DNA of 64,000 nucleotides from Dallia pectoralis (taxonomy: Eukaryota; Chordata; Actinopteri; Esociformes; Umbridae). The translations under genes were made by a program, and so were the position numbers. The notes below the pieces were generated by a model. The model did no database searches, was not told where the DNA came from, and saw only the letters and a program-made list of their open reading frames with translations. The stretch spans positions 2,633,551 to 2,697,550 of the forward strand of contig CM055757.1 in NCBI GenBank assembly GCA_029465975.1, in the 5' to 3' direction. Below are positions 1 to 13,100 of this stretch, piece after piece (the first letter of the stretch is position 1; each line of letters starts with the position of its first letter).

Positions 1-440
1 CCCCTTGTCTCCATCATCCGTCTCACCCCCTCCACCCCCTCCCCCTTGTCTCCATCATCCGTCTCCCCCTCCACACCCCCTCCCCCTTGTCTCCATCATC
101 CGTCTCCCCCCTCCACACCCCCTCCCCTTGTCTCCATCATCCGTCTCCCCCTCCACCCCCCTCCCCTTGTCTCCATCATCCGTCTCCCCCACCCACACCG
201 CCCCTCCCCTTGTCTCCATCATCCGTCTCCCCCTCCACACCCCCTCCCCATTGTCTCCATCATCCGTCTCCCCCCTCCACACCCCCTCCCCCTTGTCTCC
301 ATCATCCGTCTCCCCCTCCACACCCCCTCCCCATTGTCTCCATCATCCGTCTCCCCCTCCACACCCCCTCCCCTTGTCTCCATCATCCGTCTCCCCCCCC
401 TCCACGCCCCCCTCCCCCTCGTCTTCCCATTCCCTGATGG
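1..440. repeat. minisatellite, about 40-bp unit, 10 copies (sos2 intron)
   Basis: Ten copies of a pyrimidine-rich unit carry the core TCTCCATCATCCGTCTCCCC, separated by C-rich spacers of variable length. The array runs off the left edge of the window. Every forward frame is open across it, which is a composition effect. Confidence 0.9.
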
Positions 441-589
441 ATGTGTCTGTGGAGCACTCAGCCGCTCTGCAGTGTCTGGTATTGTGGCTAAATTACATTG
501 CTTTTTTAAAAATAGCCGAACCAGCCAGCTTGCCACATTACAGACTAGCCGTCACTGTCTGCCACAATTGCACACTTATTCTCTGTATA

Positions 590-735
590 GTGCACTATTC
601 ATACACCCTATTCCCTATGTAGTGCACTATTCAATCACCCTGTTTCCCATGTAGTGCACTATTCAATCACCCTGTTTCCCATGTAGTGCACTATTCATAC
701 ACCCTATTCCCTTTGTAGTGCACTATTCAATCAGC
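590..735. repeat. short repeat of the TAGTGCACTA family, about 36-bp unit, 4 copies
   Basis: Four copies contain TAGTGCACTATTCA followed by ACCCTATTCCC or a variant. Related fragments occur near 43290, 43485, 43565 and 61509, so this is a dispersed family and not only a local array. Confidence 0.7.
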
Positions 736-785
736 CTTCTATCCACTTGGCGGCGATGGTGGTGACTCTTTCAGTTACCCCTGTA

Positions 786-940
786 ACCCTGCCCTCGTCC
801 CGTTACCCTGCCCTCGTCCCGTTACCCTGCCCTCGTCCCGTTACCCTGCCCTCGTCCCGTTACCCTGCCCTCGTCCCGTTACCCTGCCCTCGTCCCGTTA
901 CCCTGCCCTCGTCCCGTTACCCTGCCCTCGTCCCGTTACC
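786..940. repeat. 19-bp minisatellite, about 8 copies (sos2 intron)
   Basis: The unit CCCTGCCCTCGTCCCGTTA is repeated head to tail about eight times and the copies are almost identical. Confidence 0.9.
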
Positions 941-1122
941 CAGAGACTCCAACATCAGTGTGTTAATATGTGCCATAATGTTTTGCTCCGGTGTGTTTTA
1001 ATGACAACGTAATTCGCAGATGCGCAAACTTCACTTAGCAATCATCTTTGCAATTCAACAGAGAGAGAAAATGGTTAAAAGACTAAAGCAGTCCTTTAAT
1101 GTGATGTTTTTCGTCTTTCCAG

Positions 1123-4100
1123 TCCATAGCAGAAGGCTTCAGAGAGGCGGTCCAGTATGTTCTTCCACAGCTCATGATGGTGCCAGTTTACCACTGTTTG
1201 CACTACTTTGAACTGCTTCAAGTGAGTATTCAATCCCTCAGTCCCTCAAGCCCCGTTGGTACATCCATCATTTTTGAATGGGTACATAAAGACGTCTGTA
1301 TGAACATTTACACACGGGTGAAGGCATCGTAAATTACACATGCAGAGGAAAGGGATGTTTCGGCAATTTTTCCCCAGCACTTTATTTTGCATGTGCGCAC
1401 TACCTGCTCAATGTTTCGACCCGTCAATCCCAACTGTTGGTTTGTTGTGGGTGGTGTTTGTCTCCAGAGAACACTCACTGGACAACGTTTTGCCCCGTCC
1501 TTTTCAAAATGTGTGAGAAAAGATTATGTTTTACATTAAACATTTTAGGCCTTTAGCAGCCTGTGTCATCCATAATGACTTAAACATTTTAAGAAGCTTA
1601 GTATAGTGTTTTTTGATTGGCTAATTTGAGCAGTCTAGTCTCAGATTCATCCTAGCAGTCTAGTCTTAGATTTGGTATGACAGCAACACATGCCACACGT
1701 CATGTCAGACCGCCGCCACATGTCATGTCAGACCGCCGCCACACGTCATGTCAGACCGGCACCACACGTCATGTCAGACCGGCGCCACACGTCATGTCAG
1801 ACCGGCGCCACACGTCATGTCAGACCGCCGCCACACGTCATGTCAGACCGCCGCCACACGTCATGTCAGACCGGCGCCACACGTCTTGTCAGACCGCCGC
1901 CACACGTCTTGTCAGACCGCCGCCACACGTCATGTCAGACCGCCGCCACACGTCATGTCAGACCGGCGCCACACGTCATGTCAGACCGGCGCCACACGTC
2001 ATGTCAGACCGGCGCCACACGTCATGTCAGACCGGCGCCACACGTCATGTCAGACCGGCGCCACACGTCATGTCAGACCGGCGCCACACGTCATGTCAGA
2101 CTGCCGCCACACGTCATGTCAGACTGCCGCCACACGTCTTGTCAGACCGCCGCCACACGTCATGTCAGACCGGCGCCACACGTCATGTCAGACCGGCGCC
2201 ACACGTCATGTCAGACCGGCGCCACACGTCATGTCAGACCGGCGCCACACGTCATGTCAGACCGCCGCCACACGTCATGTCAGACCGGCGCCGTTGTGTC
2301 CGGTCGTTTATCTTATCTCATCCTGTGTGTGTCTGGTCCTCTATCTCATCCTGTGTGTGTCTGGTCCTCTATCTCATCCTGTGTGTGTCTGGTCGTCTCT
2401 TATCCTGTGTGTGTCTGGTCGTCTCTTATCCTGTGTGTGTCTGGTCCTCTATCTCATCCTGTGTGTGTCTGGTCGTCTCTTATCCTTTGTGTGTCTGGTC
2501 CTCTATCTCATCCTGTGTGTCTGGTCGTCTATCTTATCCTGCGTGTTGTGTCTGGTCCTCTATCTCATGCTGTGTGTCTGGTCGTCTATCTCATCATGTG
2601 TGTGTCTGGTCGTCTATCTTATCCTGTGTGTGTCTGGTCCTCTATCTCATCATGTGTGTGTGTCTGGTCCTCTCTTATCCTGTGTGTGTCTCTGAGTGCA
2701 GCAGCTACAAGAGCGCAGTGAGGACCAGGATGACAGGGAGTGTCTGAAACAGGCCATCACAGCCCTCCTCAACCTGCAGTGTAGCGTGGAGCGCATCTAC
2801 ACCAAACACCTGCCGCGCCGTAAACCTGGGTACGTGGCTCTGCCCCTGCAGAACGCCCCTGTGTGACACCAAGGCTCTGAATCTAAAATATTATCTGGTG
2901 TGGAGAATATATCAAATATTAATATGCGGTCTATTGATTAGTTCACACTTTTTTAAACTTTTTCATTGATCACAAAATATTTAATGTCATAGGTAAAATA
3001 TAATTTTATATTATTGTACATAGTCCTACAAGAGAAATTGCTTAGGTTCAGGATACATGGAGAGGAAGAGGTCCTCATCACTTGTTCTCCTCTCCCCCCC
3101 CAGTGAGCCCATGTATCGTCTGTATAGTCGTCAGGTGCGTAGCAAACATCTGGCAATCAAGAGGATGAATGAGATCCAGAAGAGTATTGACGGCTGGGAG
3201 GGGAAGGACATCGGCCAGTGCTGTTCCGAGTTCATCCTGGAGGGGGCGCTCCTGCGCGCCGGCGCCAAACACGAGCGGCACAACTTCCTGTTCGACGGCC
3301 TCATGATCAGCTGCAAGGCCAACCAGAGCTCGAGGCTCCCGGGTTCCGGGAGCGGGGCCGAATTTCGCCTGAAGGAGAAGTTCGTCCTGCGCAAAGTCCG
3401 CATCGTGGACCGCGAGGACTCCGCGGAGCTGAAGCACGCGTTCGAGTTCGTCGGCAAGGATGAGAACTGTGCGGTGTTCTGCGCTCGCTCGGCGGAGGAG
3501 AAGGGGGCATGGATGGCGGCGCTGGTGAGCCTGCAGTATCGATCCACGCTGGACCGCATGCTGGACACGGTGCTGCAGCACGAGGAACAGGCCCAACCCC
3601 TACGCCTCCCGTCACCGGAGCTCTACCGTTTTGCCGTGCAGGACTCGGAGGAGAACATTGTGTTTGAGGACCGGGTCCAGAGCAAGACGGGCATTCCCAT
3701 CATCAAGGCCGGCACAGTGGTCAAGCTCATCGAGAGGCTCACCTACCATATGTACGCCGACCCGAACTTTGTGCGAACCTTCCTGACCACCTACCGCTCG
3801 TTCTGCAAGCCCAATGAGCTCCTCTGCCTGCTGATTGACAGGTACGACAGCCATTCAGGCGGATGTTCTGTACTGTTCCACCCATGGAACTGGGTCAGTG
3901 GGAGTCTAGACTATCAGTGTGCTTTATTCGTGTGTGACAACCTGCTGTTGTGTTAGCAGAGCCATGTTGTGTTATGGGATGTGACAACCTGCTGTTGTGT
4001 TAGCAGAGCCATGTTGTGTTATGGGATGTGACAACCTGCTGTTGTGTTAGCAGAGCCATGTTGTGTTATGGGATGTGACAACCTGCCGTTGTGTTAGCAG

Positions 4101-7100
4101 AGCCATGTTGTGTTATGGGATGTGACAACCTGCTGTTGTGTTAGCAGAGCCATGTTGTGTTATGGGATGTGACAACCTGCTGTTGTGTTAGCAGAGCCAT
4201 GTTGTGTCATGGGATGTGACAACCTGCTGTTGTGTTAGCAGAGCCATGTTGTGTTATGGGATGTGACAACCTGCCGTTGTGTTAGCAGAGCCATGTTGTG
4301 TTATGGGATGTGACAACCTGCTGTTGTGTTAGCAGAGCCATGTTGTGTTATGGGATGTGACAACCTGCCGTTGTGGCCAATTAAGCTACAGGTGGCCCAG
4401 CTCTGCGGTGTGTGAAGTCTCATGTATTGGATGTGTGATAATCTATTGCTTTTCCACCAGAATTGAGATCCCGGAGCCGGAACCCACTGAGGCAGACAAA
4501 CAGGCTTTATGGAACGGCGATCAGCCAATGGCTGCGGAGCTGCAGAGGTTCCGCCGGGAGTACGTCCAACCGGTCCAACTCAGGTACAGCTACCATCCCG
4601 GCGTCCAATCAGATCTCTCCGTACCAGCTGGGCATTCTAGAGGAGGATCCTGCTGTTTTGCAGTTTACTGTTACATATAAATATCCTTTATCTAGACCGT
4701 TCACTTATTGCTGTTTACTGTTACATATAAATATCCTTTATCTAGACCGTTCACTTATTGCTGTTTACTGTTACATATAAATATCCTTTATCTAGACCGT
4801 TCACTTATTGCTGTTTACTGTTACATATAAATATCCTTTATCTAGACCGTTCACTTATTACAGTTTACTGTTACATATAAATATCCTTTATCTAGACCGT
4901 TCACTTATTACAGTTTACTGTTACATATAAATATCCTTTATCTAGACCGTTCACTTATTACAGTTTACTGTTACATATAAATATCCTTTATCTAGACCGT
5001 TCACTTATTGCAGTTTACTGTTACATATAAATATCCTTTATCTAGACCGTTCACTTATTACAGTTTACTGTTACATATAAATATCCTTTATCTAGACCGT
5101 TCACTTATTGCAGTTTACTGTTACATATAAATATCCTTTATCTAGACCGTTCACTTATTGCAGTTTACTGTTACATATAAATATCCTTTATCTAGACCGT
5201 TCACTTATTACAGTTTACTGTTACATATAAATATCCTTTATCTAGACCGTTCACTTATTGCTGTTTACTGTTACATATAACTATCCTTTATCTAGACCGT
5301 TCACTTATTGCAGTTTACTGTTACATATAAATATCCTTTATCTAGACCGTTCACTTATTACAGTTTACTGTTACATATAAATATCCTTTATCTAGACCGT
5401 TCACTTATTACAGTTTACTGTTACATATAAATATCCTTTATCTAGACCGTTCACTTATTACAGTTTACTGTTACATATAAATATCCTTTATCTAGACCGT
5501 TCACTTATTGCAGTTTACTGTTACATATAAATATCCTTTATCTAGACCGTTCACTTATTACAGTTTACTGTTACATATAAATATCCTTTATCTAGACCGT
5601 TCACTTATTACAGTTTACTGTTACATATAAATATCCTTTATCTAGACCGTTCACTTATTACAGTTTACTGTTACATATAAATATCCTTTATCTAGACCGT
5701 TCACTTATTGCAGTTTACTGTTACATATAAATATCCTTTATCTAGACCGTTCACTTATTACAGTTTACTGTTACATATAAATATCCTTTATCTAGACCGT
5801 TCACTTATTGCTGTTTACTGTTACATATAAATATCCTTTATCTAGACCGTTCACTTATTGCAGTTTACTGTTACATATAAATATCCTTTATCTAGACCGT
5901 TCACTTATTACAGTTTACTGTTACATATAAATATCCTTTATCTAGACTGTTCACTTATTACAGTTTACTGTTACATATAAATATCCTTTATCTAGACCGT
6001 TCACTTATTGCTGTTTACTGTTACATATAAATATCCTTTATCTAGACCGTTCACTTATTGCAGTTTACTGTTACATATAAATATCCTTTATCTAGACCGT
6101 TCACTTATTGCTGTTTACTGTTACATATAAATATCCTTTATCTAGACCGTTCACTTATTGCAGTTTACTGTTACATATAAATATCCTTTATCTAGACCGT
6201 TCACTTATTGCTGTTTACTGTTACATATAAATATCCTTTATCTAGACCGTTCACTTATTGCTGTTTACTGTTACATATAAATATCCTTTATCTAGACCGT
6301 TCACTTATTGCTGTTTACTGTTACATATAAATATCCTTTATCTAGACCGTTCACTTATTGCAGTTTACTGTTACATATAAATATCCTTTATCTAGACCGT
6401 TCACTTATTACAGTTTACTGTTACATATAAATATCCTTTATCTAGACCGTTCACTTATTACAGTTTACTGTTACATATAAATATCCTTTATCTAGACCGT
6501 TCACTTATTGCTGTTTACTGTTACATATAAATATCCTTTATCTAGACCGTTCACTTATTGCTGTTTACTGTTACATATAAATATCCTTTATCTAGACCGT
6601 TCACTTATTGCAGTTTACTGTTACATATAAATATCCTTTATCTAGACCGTTCACTTATTACAGTTTACTGTTACATATAAATATCCTTTATCTAGACCGT
6701 TCACTTATTGCAGTTTACTGTTACATATAAATATCCTTTATCTAGACCGTTCACTTATTACTGTGTCTGCTTACTGCTCTGTGTATTTTAGGGTGGGTAA
6801 ATGTGAGCGTGAAAATGAATTTACATAGTAATATAGAGTTCTGTGCTAAAGTCTAGCGCCGTCTCTGAATGATCTATAAGCTAATCATTGGTATTGATGA
6901 CTTGAAACTTGGCTAGAAACTGAGCAAGATGTAGAACACCTGAAAATTTAGGGATAGGAAGAAATCTAAATGGCACCAATGTAAACACTTTAAATGTGTG
7001 TAGTCTTAAAAGGAACTGTTGTTCATGACTAATTGGCAAAACGTAACATTTTACAGGAATAATATTGTACATGGAGGGCTGGCTGATAATTAAACCTTGC

Positions 7101-10100
7101 ATTGTTCTTTTCCAGGGTTCTGAATGTTTTCCGCCAGTGGGTGGAACATCATTTCTACGACTTTGAGAACGACCCGGAGCTCCGCGGCCGCCTTGAGGAG
7201 TACATCACCAGCATTGTACAACTACGAGGTCAGTTATGGCTTCCAACTTACTTACACTAATATAGTACTGGTAGTAATATAATACGTGCACTAGTACTAC
7301 TCTTAGTAATAACCAAGCTCATTTTGTTGCCACATTTGTCATTTAATTTTCTCATCCAGTCCCCCAATCAAACTGAGCTTCAGCTGAGCAGTTGGTTGTT
7401 AGAAGGGAAACGTGTCTCTATTTCAATAGGCTACAACCAGATGTTCCTGGTGTTTTGTCTTCTTTGTTAACAAGGAAAGAGATTTGGATGAATGATTTTG
7501 TGAGCGGACAGTACCTTTAACCTAAACCATGTGACCGTAACGGTCCAATAAACAGGACCGTAATTTGCATGTATAACTCGTTTCATTCTCTGCATAGGCA
7601 AGTCTATGAGAAAGTGGGTGGAGTCTATCAACAAGATCATCAAGAGAAAGCTCCAGACGCAGTCCAACGGTGTCAGCCACAACATCACCTTCGAGAGTCC
7701 GCCCCCACTCATTGAGTGGCACATCAGTCGTCAGATTGAATACTTTGACCTCATGACCCTTCACCCCATTGAGATTGCCCGTCAGCTCACCTTACTGGAG
7801 TCAGAACTCTACAGGTGAGACGCCCCGGTGAGAGGTGACAAGTCCACCTCACTTTCACCACGGTAACAACCTCACAATCAAAACATTACAAATAAGACTG
7901 GATGCCCTTGGCAACACTCCTCACAACTGTTACACAGACCAACATTAATGTAAGACTAATACACCTGAACTCTCAAGATATAAAGCAGGAAGTAATGTGC
8001 CAGTTTGAAATTACATGTAATTGTAAATACATGAAAACCAGTACCGTTGGAAATGCTACAGCTAGTATTATTGGAAATATAGGAGCCAGTATTATTGGAT
8101 ATGCTACAGCTAGTATTATTGGAAATATAGGAACCATTATTATTGGAAATATAGGAGCCAGTATTATTGTAAATATAGGAGTCAGTATTATTGGAAATGC
8201 TACAGCTAGTATTATTGGAAATATAGGAGCCAGTATTATTGGAAATATAGGAGTCAGTATTATTGGAAATGCTACAGCTAGTATTATTGGAAATATAGGA
8301 GCCAGTATTATTGGAAATATAGGAGCCAGTATTATTGGAAATATAGGAGCCAGTATTATTGGAAATGCTACAGCTAGTATTATTGGAAATATAGGAGCCA
8401 GTATTATTGGAAATGCTACAGCTAGTATTATTGGAAATGCTACAGCTAGTATTATTGGAAATATAGGAGCCAGTATTATTGGAAATGCTACAGCTAGTAT
8501 TATTGGAAATATAGGAGCCAGTATTATTGGAAATGCTACAGCTAGTATTATTGGAAATATAGGAGCCAGTATTATTGGAAATATAGGAGCCAGTATTATT
8601 GGAAATGCTACAGCTAGTATTATTGGAAATATAGGAGTCAGTATTATTGGAAATGCTACAGCTAGTATTATTGGAAATATAGGAGCCAGTATTATTGGAA
8701 ATATAGGAGCCAGTATTATATTGTGTGTGTGTGTGTGTGTGTGTAATGTTGTGTGTGTGTGTGTGTGTGTAATGTTGCGTGTGTGTGTGTGTAATGTTGC
8801 TTGTGTGTGTGTGTAATGTTGCGTGTGTCTGTGCTGAAGCGTGTGTGTCTGTGCTGCCGTGCGTGCGTGTCTGTGACGCCGCGTGTGTGTTTGTGTCTCT
8901 GCGAGCGCGCGCGTGTGTGTGTGTGTGTGTGTGTGCGCTGCCGCGTGTGTGAAGCAGAGAGAGTAGTAATCTTTGGTACAGGAAGCTGTAGACTTGGTAT
9001 GAATGCCTAAACCCCTACCGCTGACCACACATAGTATACGGGCCACTCTGGGTGAGGTGATTGTATGGTGCTGTTTAAGGTGCACTGTGTGTTATTGACC
9101 CATGTTATCTCTGTAGGGCTGTACGGCCATCAGAACTGGTGGGCAGCGTTTGGACCAAGGAGGACAAGGAGAAGAACTCTCCCAACCTGCTCAGGATGAT
9201 CCGACACACCACCAATCTTACGCTCTGGTTCGAGAAGTGAGTTCAACGCCTGTGATGGACCGTGGCAACGGTCTCTATGTTCACGTGTTTCACTGTTTCC
9301 TCTCCAACTCCTAGATATTGTGGGGATCATGTTATGTTGTGTGTTTGGTGTCCTGGTTAGATTCTGTTGTTGTTTCTATGGATGTGATTCGGCTCTAAAA
9401 GATGAGTGCACTTGCAAAGGGATAACGATGTTTTGAACGTACACAGCCAAGCCTCAACTTAAACGCACACTGGTGGGTAAACATGCGTGTTATGGTCTTA
9501 ACATGGAAGATTACAGGTGTTATGGTCTACGTTTGTCCTCATCAGGTGTATCACGTGTGTTATGGTCTACATTTGACCTCATCAGGTGTGTCACGCGTGT
9601 TATGGTCTACATTTGACCTCATCAGGTGTGTCACGCGTGTTATGGTCTACATTTGACCTCATCAGGTGTATCACGCGTGTTATGGTCTTAACATGTCCTC
9701 TTTGTTTGTCCTCATCAGGTGTATAGTGGAGGCGGAGAACCTGGATGAGAGGGTGGCTGTATTCACGCGGGTCATTGAGATCCTCCAGGTGTTCCAGGAG
9801 CTTAACAACTTCAACGGCGTTCTGGAGGTCGTCTCTGCCATCAACTCTGTCCCAGTGTATCGCCTGGACCACACGTTTGAGGTTCTGACCCAAAACAAGC
9901 AGCCCAGTTCAAATCAGTGAACCATGACCACATTTTTAGGTCTCCCAGTTAAGAGCTGGTGTTTTCAAATACCGGTTTTCACCTTCAGTGAAAATAACTA
10001 TGAGATTGAGCAGCAAATTAAAAACGATTTTCCCCCGTTCTACCAGGCGGTCCCAGAGAGGAAAAAGCGAATCCTTGAGGAGGCAGTGGAACTGAGCCAG

Positions 10101-13100
10101 GACCATTTCAAGAAGTACCTGGCAAAACTCAAGTCCATTAACCCCCCCTGTGTGCCTTTCTTTGGTAAGGAACCCAGTAGGACACTGACATGTACACACA
10201 CACACCTATACATGTACACACACACACACACACCTATACATGTACACACACACACACACCTATACATGTACACACACCTATACATGTACACACACACCTA
10301 TACATGTACACACACACACCTATACATGTACACACACACACCCATACATGTACACACACACACCTATACATGTACACACACACACCTATACATGTACACA
10401 CACACACCTATACATGTACACACACACACCTATACATGTACACACACACACCTATACATGTACACACACACACCTATACATGTACACACACACACACACC
10501 TATACATGTACACACACACACACACCTATACATGTACACACACACACACCTATACATGTACACACACACACACACACCTATACATGTACACACATACACA
10601 CACACACCTAGACATGTACACACACACACACACACACACCTATACATGTACACACACACACACACACCTATACATGTACACACACACACCTATACATGTA
10701 CACACACACACACACCTATACATGTACACACACCTATACATGTACACACACACACCTATACATGTACACACACACACCTATACATGTACACACACGCACA
10801 CCTATACATGTACACACACGCACACCTATACATGTACACACACGCACACCTATACATGTACACACACGCACACCTATACATGTACACACACGCACACCTA
10901 TACATGTACACACACGCACACCTATACATGTACACACACGCACACCTATACATGTACACACACCTATACATGTACACACACACCTATACATGTACACACA
11001 CACACACCTATACATGTACACACACACACTTATACTCTGATGGACTAAAACATTATGCCCACTCACAGGTAAAGCGAATAACGTTGATCATCTTTTAACA
11101 AGGGCACTTCATTAGACGGTTGGTGAGGGGTTTCTCTACACATTCAGATCCTATTCCCTTGGGTCTTCAGGTTATACGGGGTTGGTGAGGGGTTTTCTAT
11201 ACCATCTGAGACACATTCAGATCCTATTCCCTTGGGTCTTCAGGTATCTACCTGACCAACATCCTAAAGACTGAGGAGGGGAATCCTGACTTCCTGAAGA
11301 GACACGGCAAGGAGCTGATCAACTTCAGCAAGAGGCGGAAGGTAGCAGAGATCACAGGAGAGATCCAGCAGTACCAGAACCAGCCCTACTGCCTCAAAGT
11401 GGAACACGACATCAAGGTACAACCCCCATTATGCCTGTCTCTCTGTATCTGCCTGTCTCTCTGTATCTGCCTGTCTCTCTGTATCTGCCTGTCTCTCTGT
11501 ATCTGCCTGTCTTTCTGTATCTGCCTGTCTCTCTGTATCTGCCTGTCTCTCTGTATCTGTCTTGTCTCTCTGTATCCGTCTTGTCTCTCTGTATCTGCCT
11601 GTCTTGTCTCTCTGTATCTGCCTGTCTTGTCTCTCTGTATCTGCCTGTCTTGTCTCTCTGTATCTGCCTGTCTTGTCTCTCTGTATCTGCCTGTCTCTCT
11701 GTATCTGTCTTGTCTCTCTGTATCTGTCTTGTCTCTCTGTATCTGCCTGTCTTGTCTCTCTGTATCTGCCTGTCTCTCTGTATCTGCCTGTCTCTCTGTA
11801 TCTGTCTTGTCTCTCTGTATCTGCCTGTCTCTCTGTATCTGCCTGTCTCTCTGTATCTGCCTGTCTCTCTGTATCTGCCTGTCTCTCTGTATCTGTCTTG
11901 TCTCTCTGTATCTGTCTTGTCTCTCTGTATCTGCCTTGTCTCTCTGTATCTGCCTGTCTTGTCTCTCTGTATCTGCCTGTCTCTCTGTATCTGCCTGTCT
12001 TGTCACTCTGTATCTGCCTGTCTTGTCTCTCTGTATCTGCCTGTCTCTCTGTATCTGCCTGTCTCTCTGTATCTGCCTGTCTCTCTGTATCTGCCTGTCT
12101 CTCTGTATCTGCCTGTCTCTCTGTATCTGCCTGTCTCTCTGTATCTGCCTGTCTTGTCTCTCTGTATCTGCCTGTCTTGTCTCTCTGTATCTGCCTGTCT
12201 CTCTGTATCTGCCTGTCTCTCTGTATCTGCCTGTCTCTCTGTATCTGCCTGTCTCTCTGTATCTGCCTGTCTCTCTGTATCTGTCTTGTCTCTCTGTATC
12301 TGCCTGTCTCTCTGTATCTGCCTGTCTCTCTGTATCTGCCTGTCTCTCTGTATCTGCCTGTCTCTCTGTATCTGTCTTGTCTCTCTGTATCTGCCTGTCT
12401 TGTCTCTCTGTATCTGCCTGTCTCTCTGTATCTGCCTGTCTTGTCTCTCTGTATCTGCCTGTCTTGTCTCTCTGTATCTGCCTGTCTTGTCTCTCTGTAT
12501 CTGCCTGTCTTGTCTCTCTGTATCTGCCTGTCTTGTCTCTCTGTATCTGCCTGTCTCTCTGTATCTGCCTGTCTCTCTGTATCTGCCTGTCTCTCTGTAT
12601 CTGCCTGTCTCTCTGTATCTGCCTGTCTCTCTGTATCTGCCTGTCTCTCTGTATCTGCCTGTCTCTCTGTATCTGCCTGTCTCTCTGTATCTGCCTGTCT
12701 CTCTGTATCTGTCTCTCTGTCTCTCTGTCTCTGCCTGTCTTGTCTCTCTGTATCTGCCTGTCTTGTCTCTCTGTCCTGTCTTGTCTCTCTGTCCTGTCTT
12801 GTCTCTCTGTCTGCCTGTCTTGTCTCTCTGTCCTGTCTTGTCTCTCTGTCCTGTCTTGTCTCTCTGTCCTGTCTTGTCTCTCTGTCCTGTCCTGTCTCTC
12901 TGTATCTGCCTGTCTCTCTGTATCTGCCTGTCTCTCTGTATCTGCCTGTCTCTCTGTATCTGCCTGTCTCTCTGTATCTGCCTGTCTCTCTGTATCTGCC
13001 TGTCTCTCTGTATCTGTCTCTCTGTATCTCTGTCTCTGTATCTGCCTGTCTCTCTGTATCTGCCTGTCTCTCTGTATCTGCCTGTCTCTCTGTATCTGCC

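Larger units (their letters stand above)
1222..2701 (+). other. sos2: sos2 intron with two minisatellites
   Basis: This is the intron between the first two coding exons in the window. Positions 1222-1680 are unique AT-rich sequence with nothing recognised. The remainder is almost wholly the 23-bp and 28-bp arrays. The second array ends only about 10 bp before the acceptor CTGAGTGCAG. Confidence 0.8.

Noticed and set aside
3078..3615. Minus-strand open frames of 100 to 170 codons opposite the PH-domain exon
   Set aside because: Shadow frames of a GC-rich coding exon; the plus-strand frame has clear PH/REM homology.
9924..11098. His/Thr-rich frame continuing from the sos2 exon at 10047
   Set aside because: A GTAAGG donor follows PPCVPFFG at 10165 and the family sequence resumes at 11244 after an AG acceptor.
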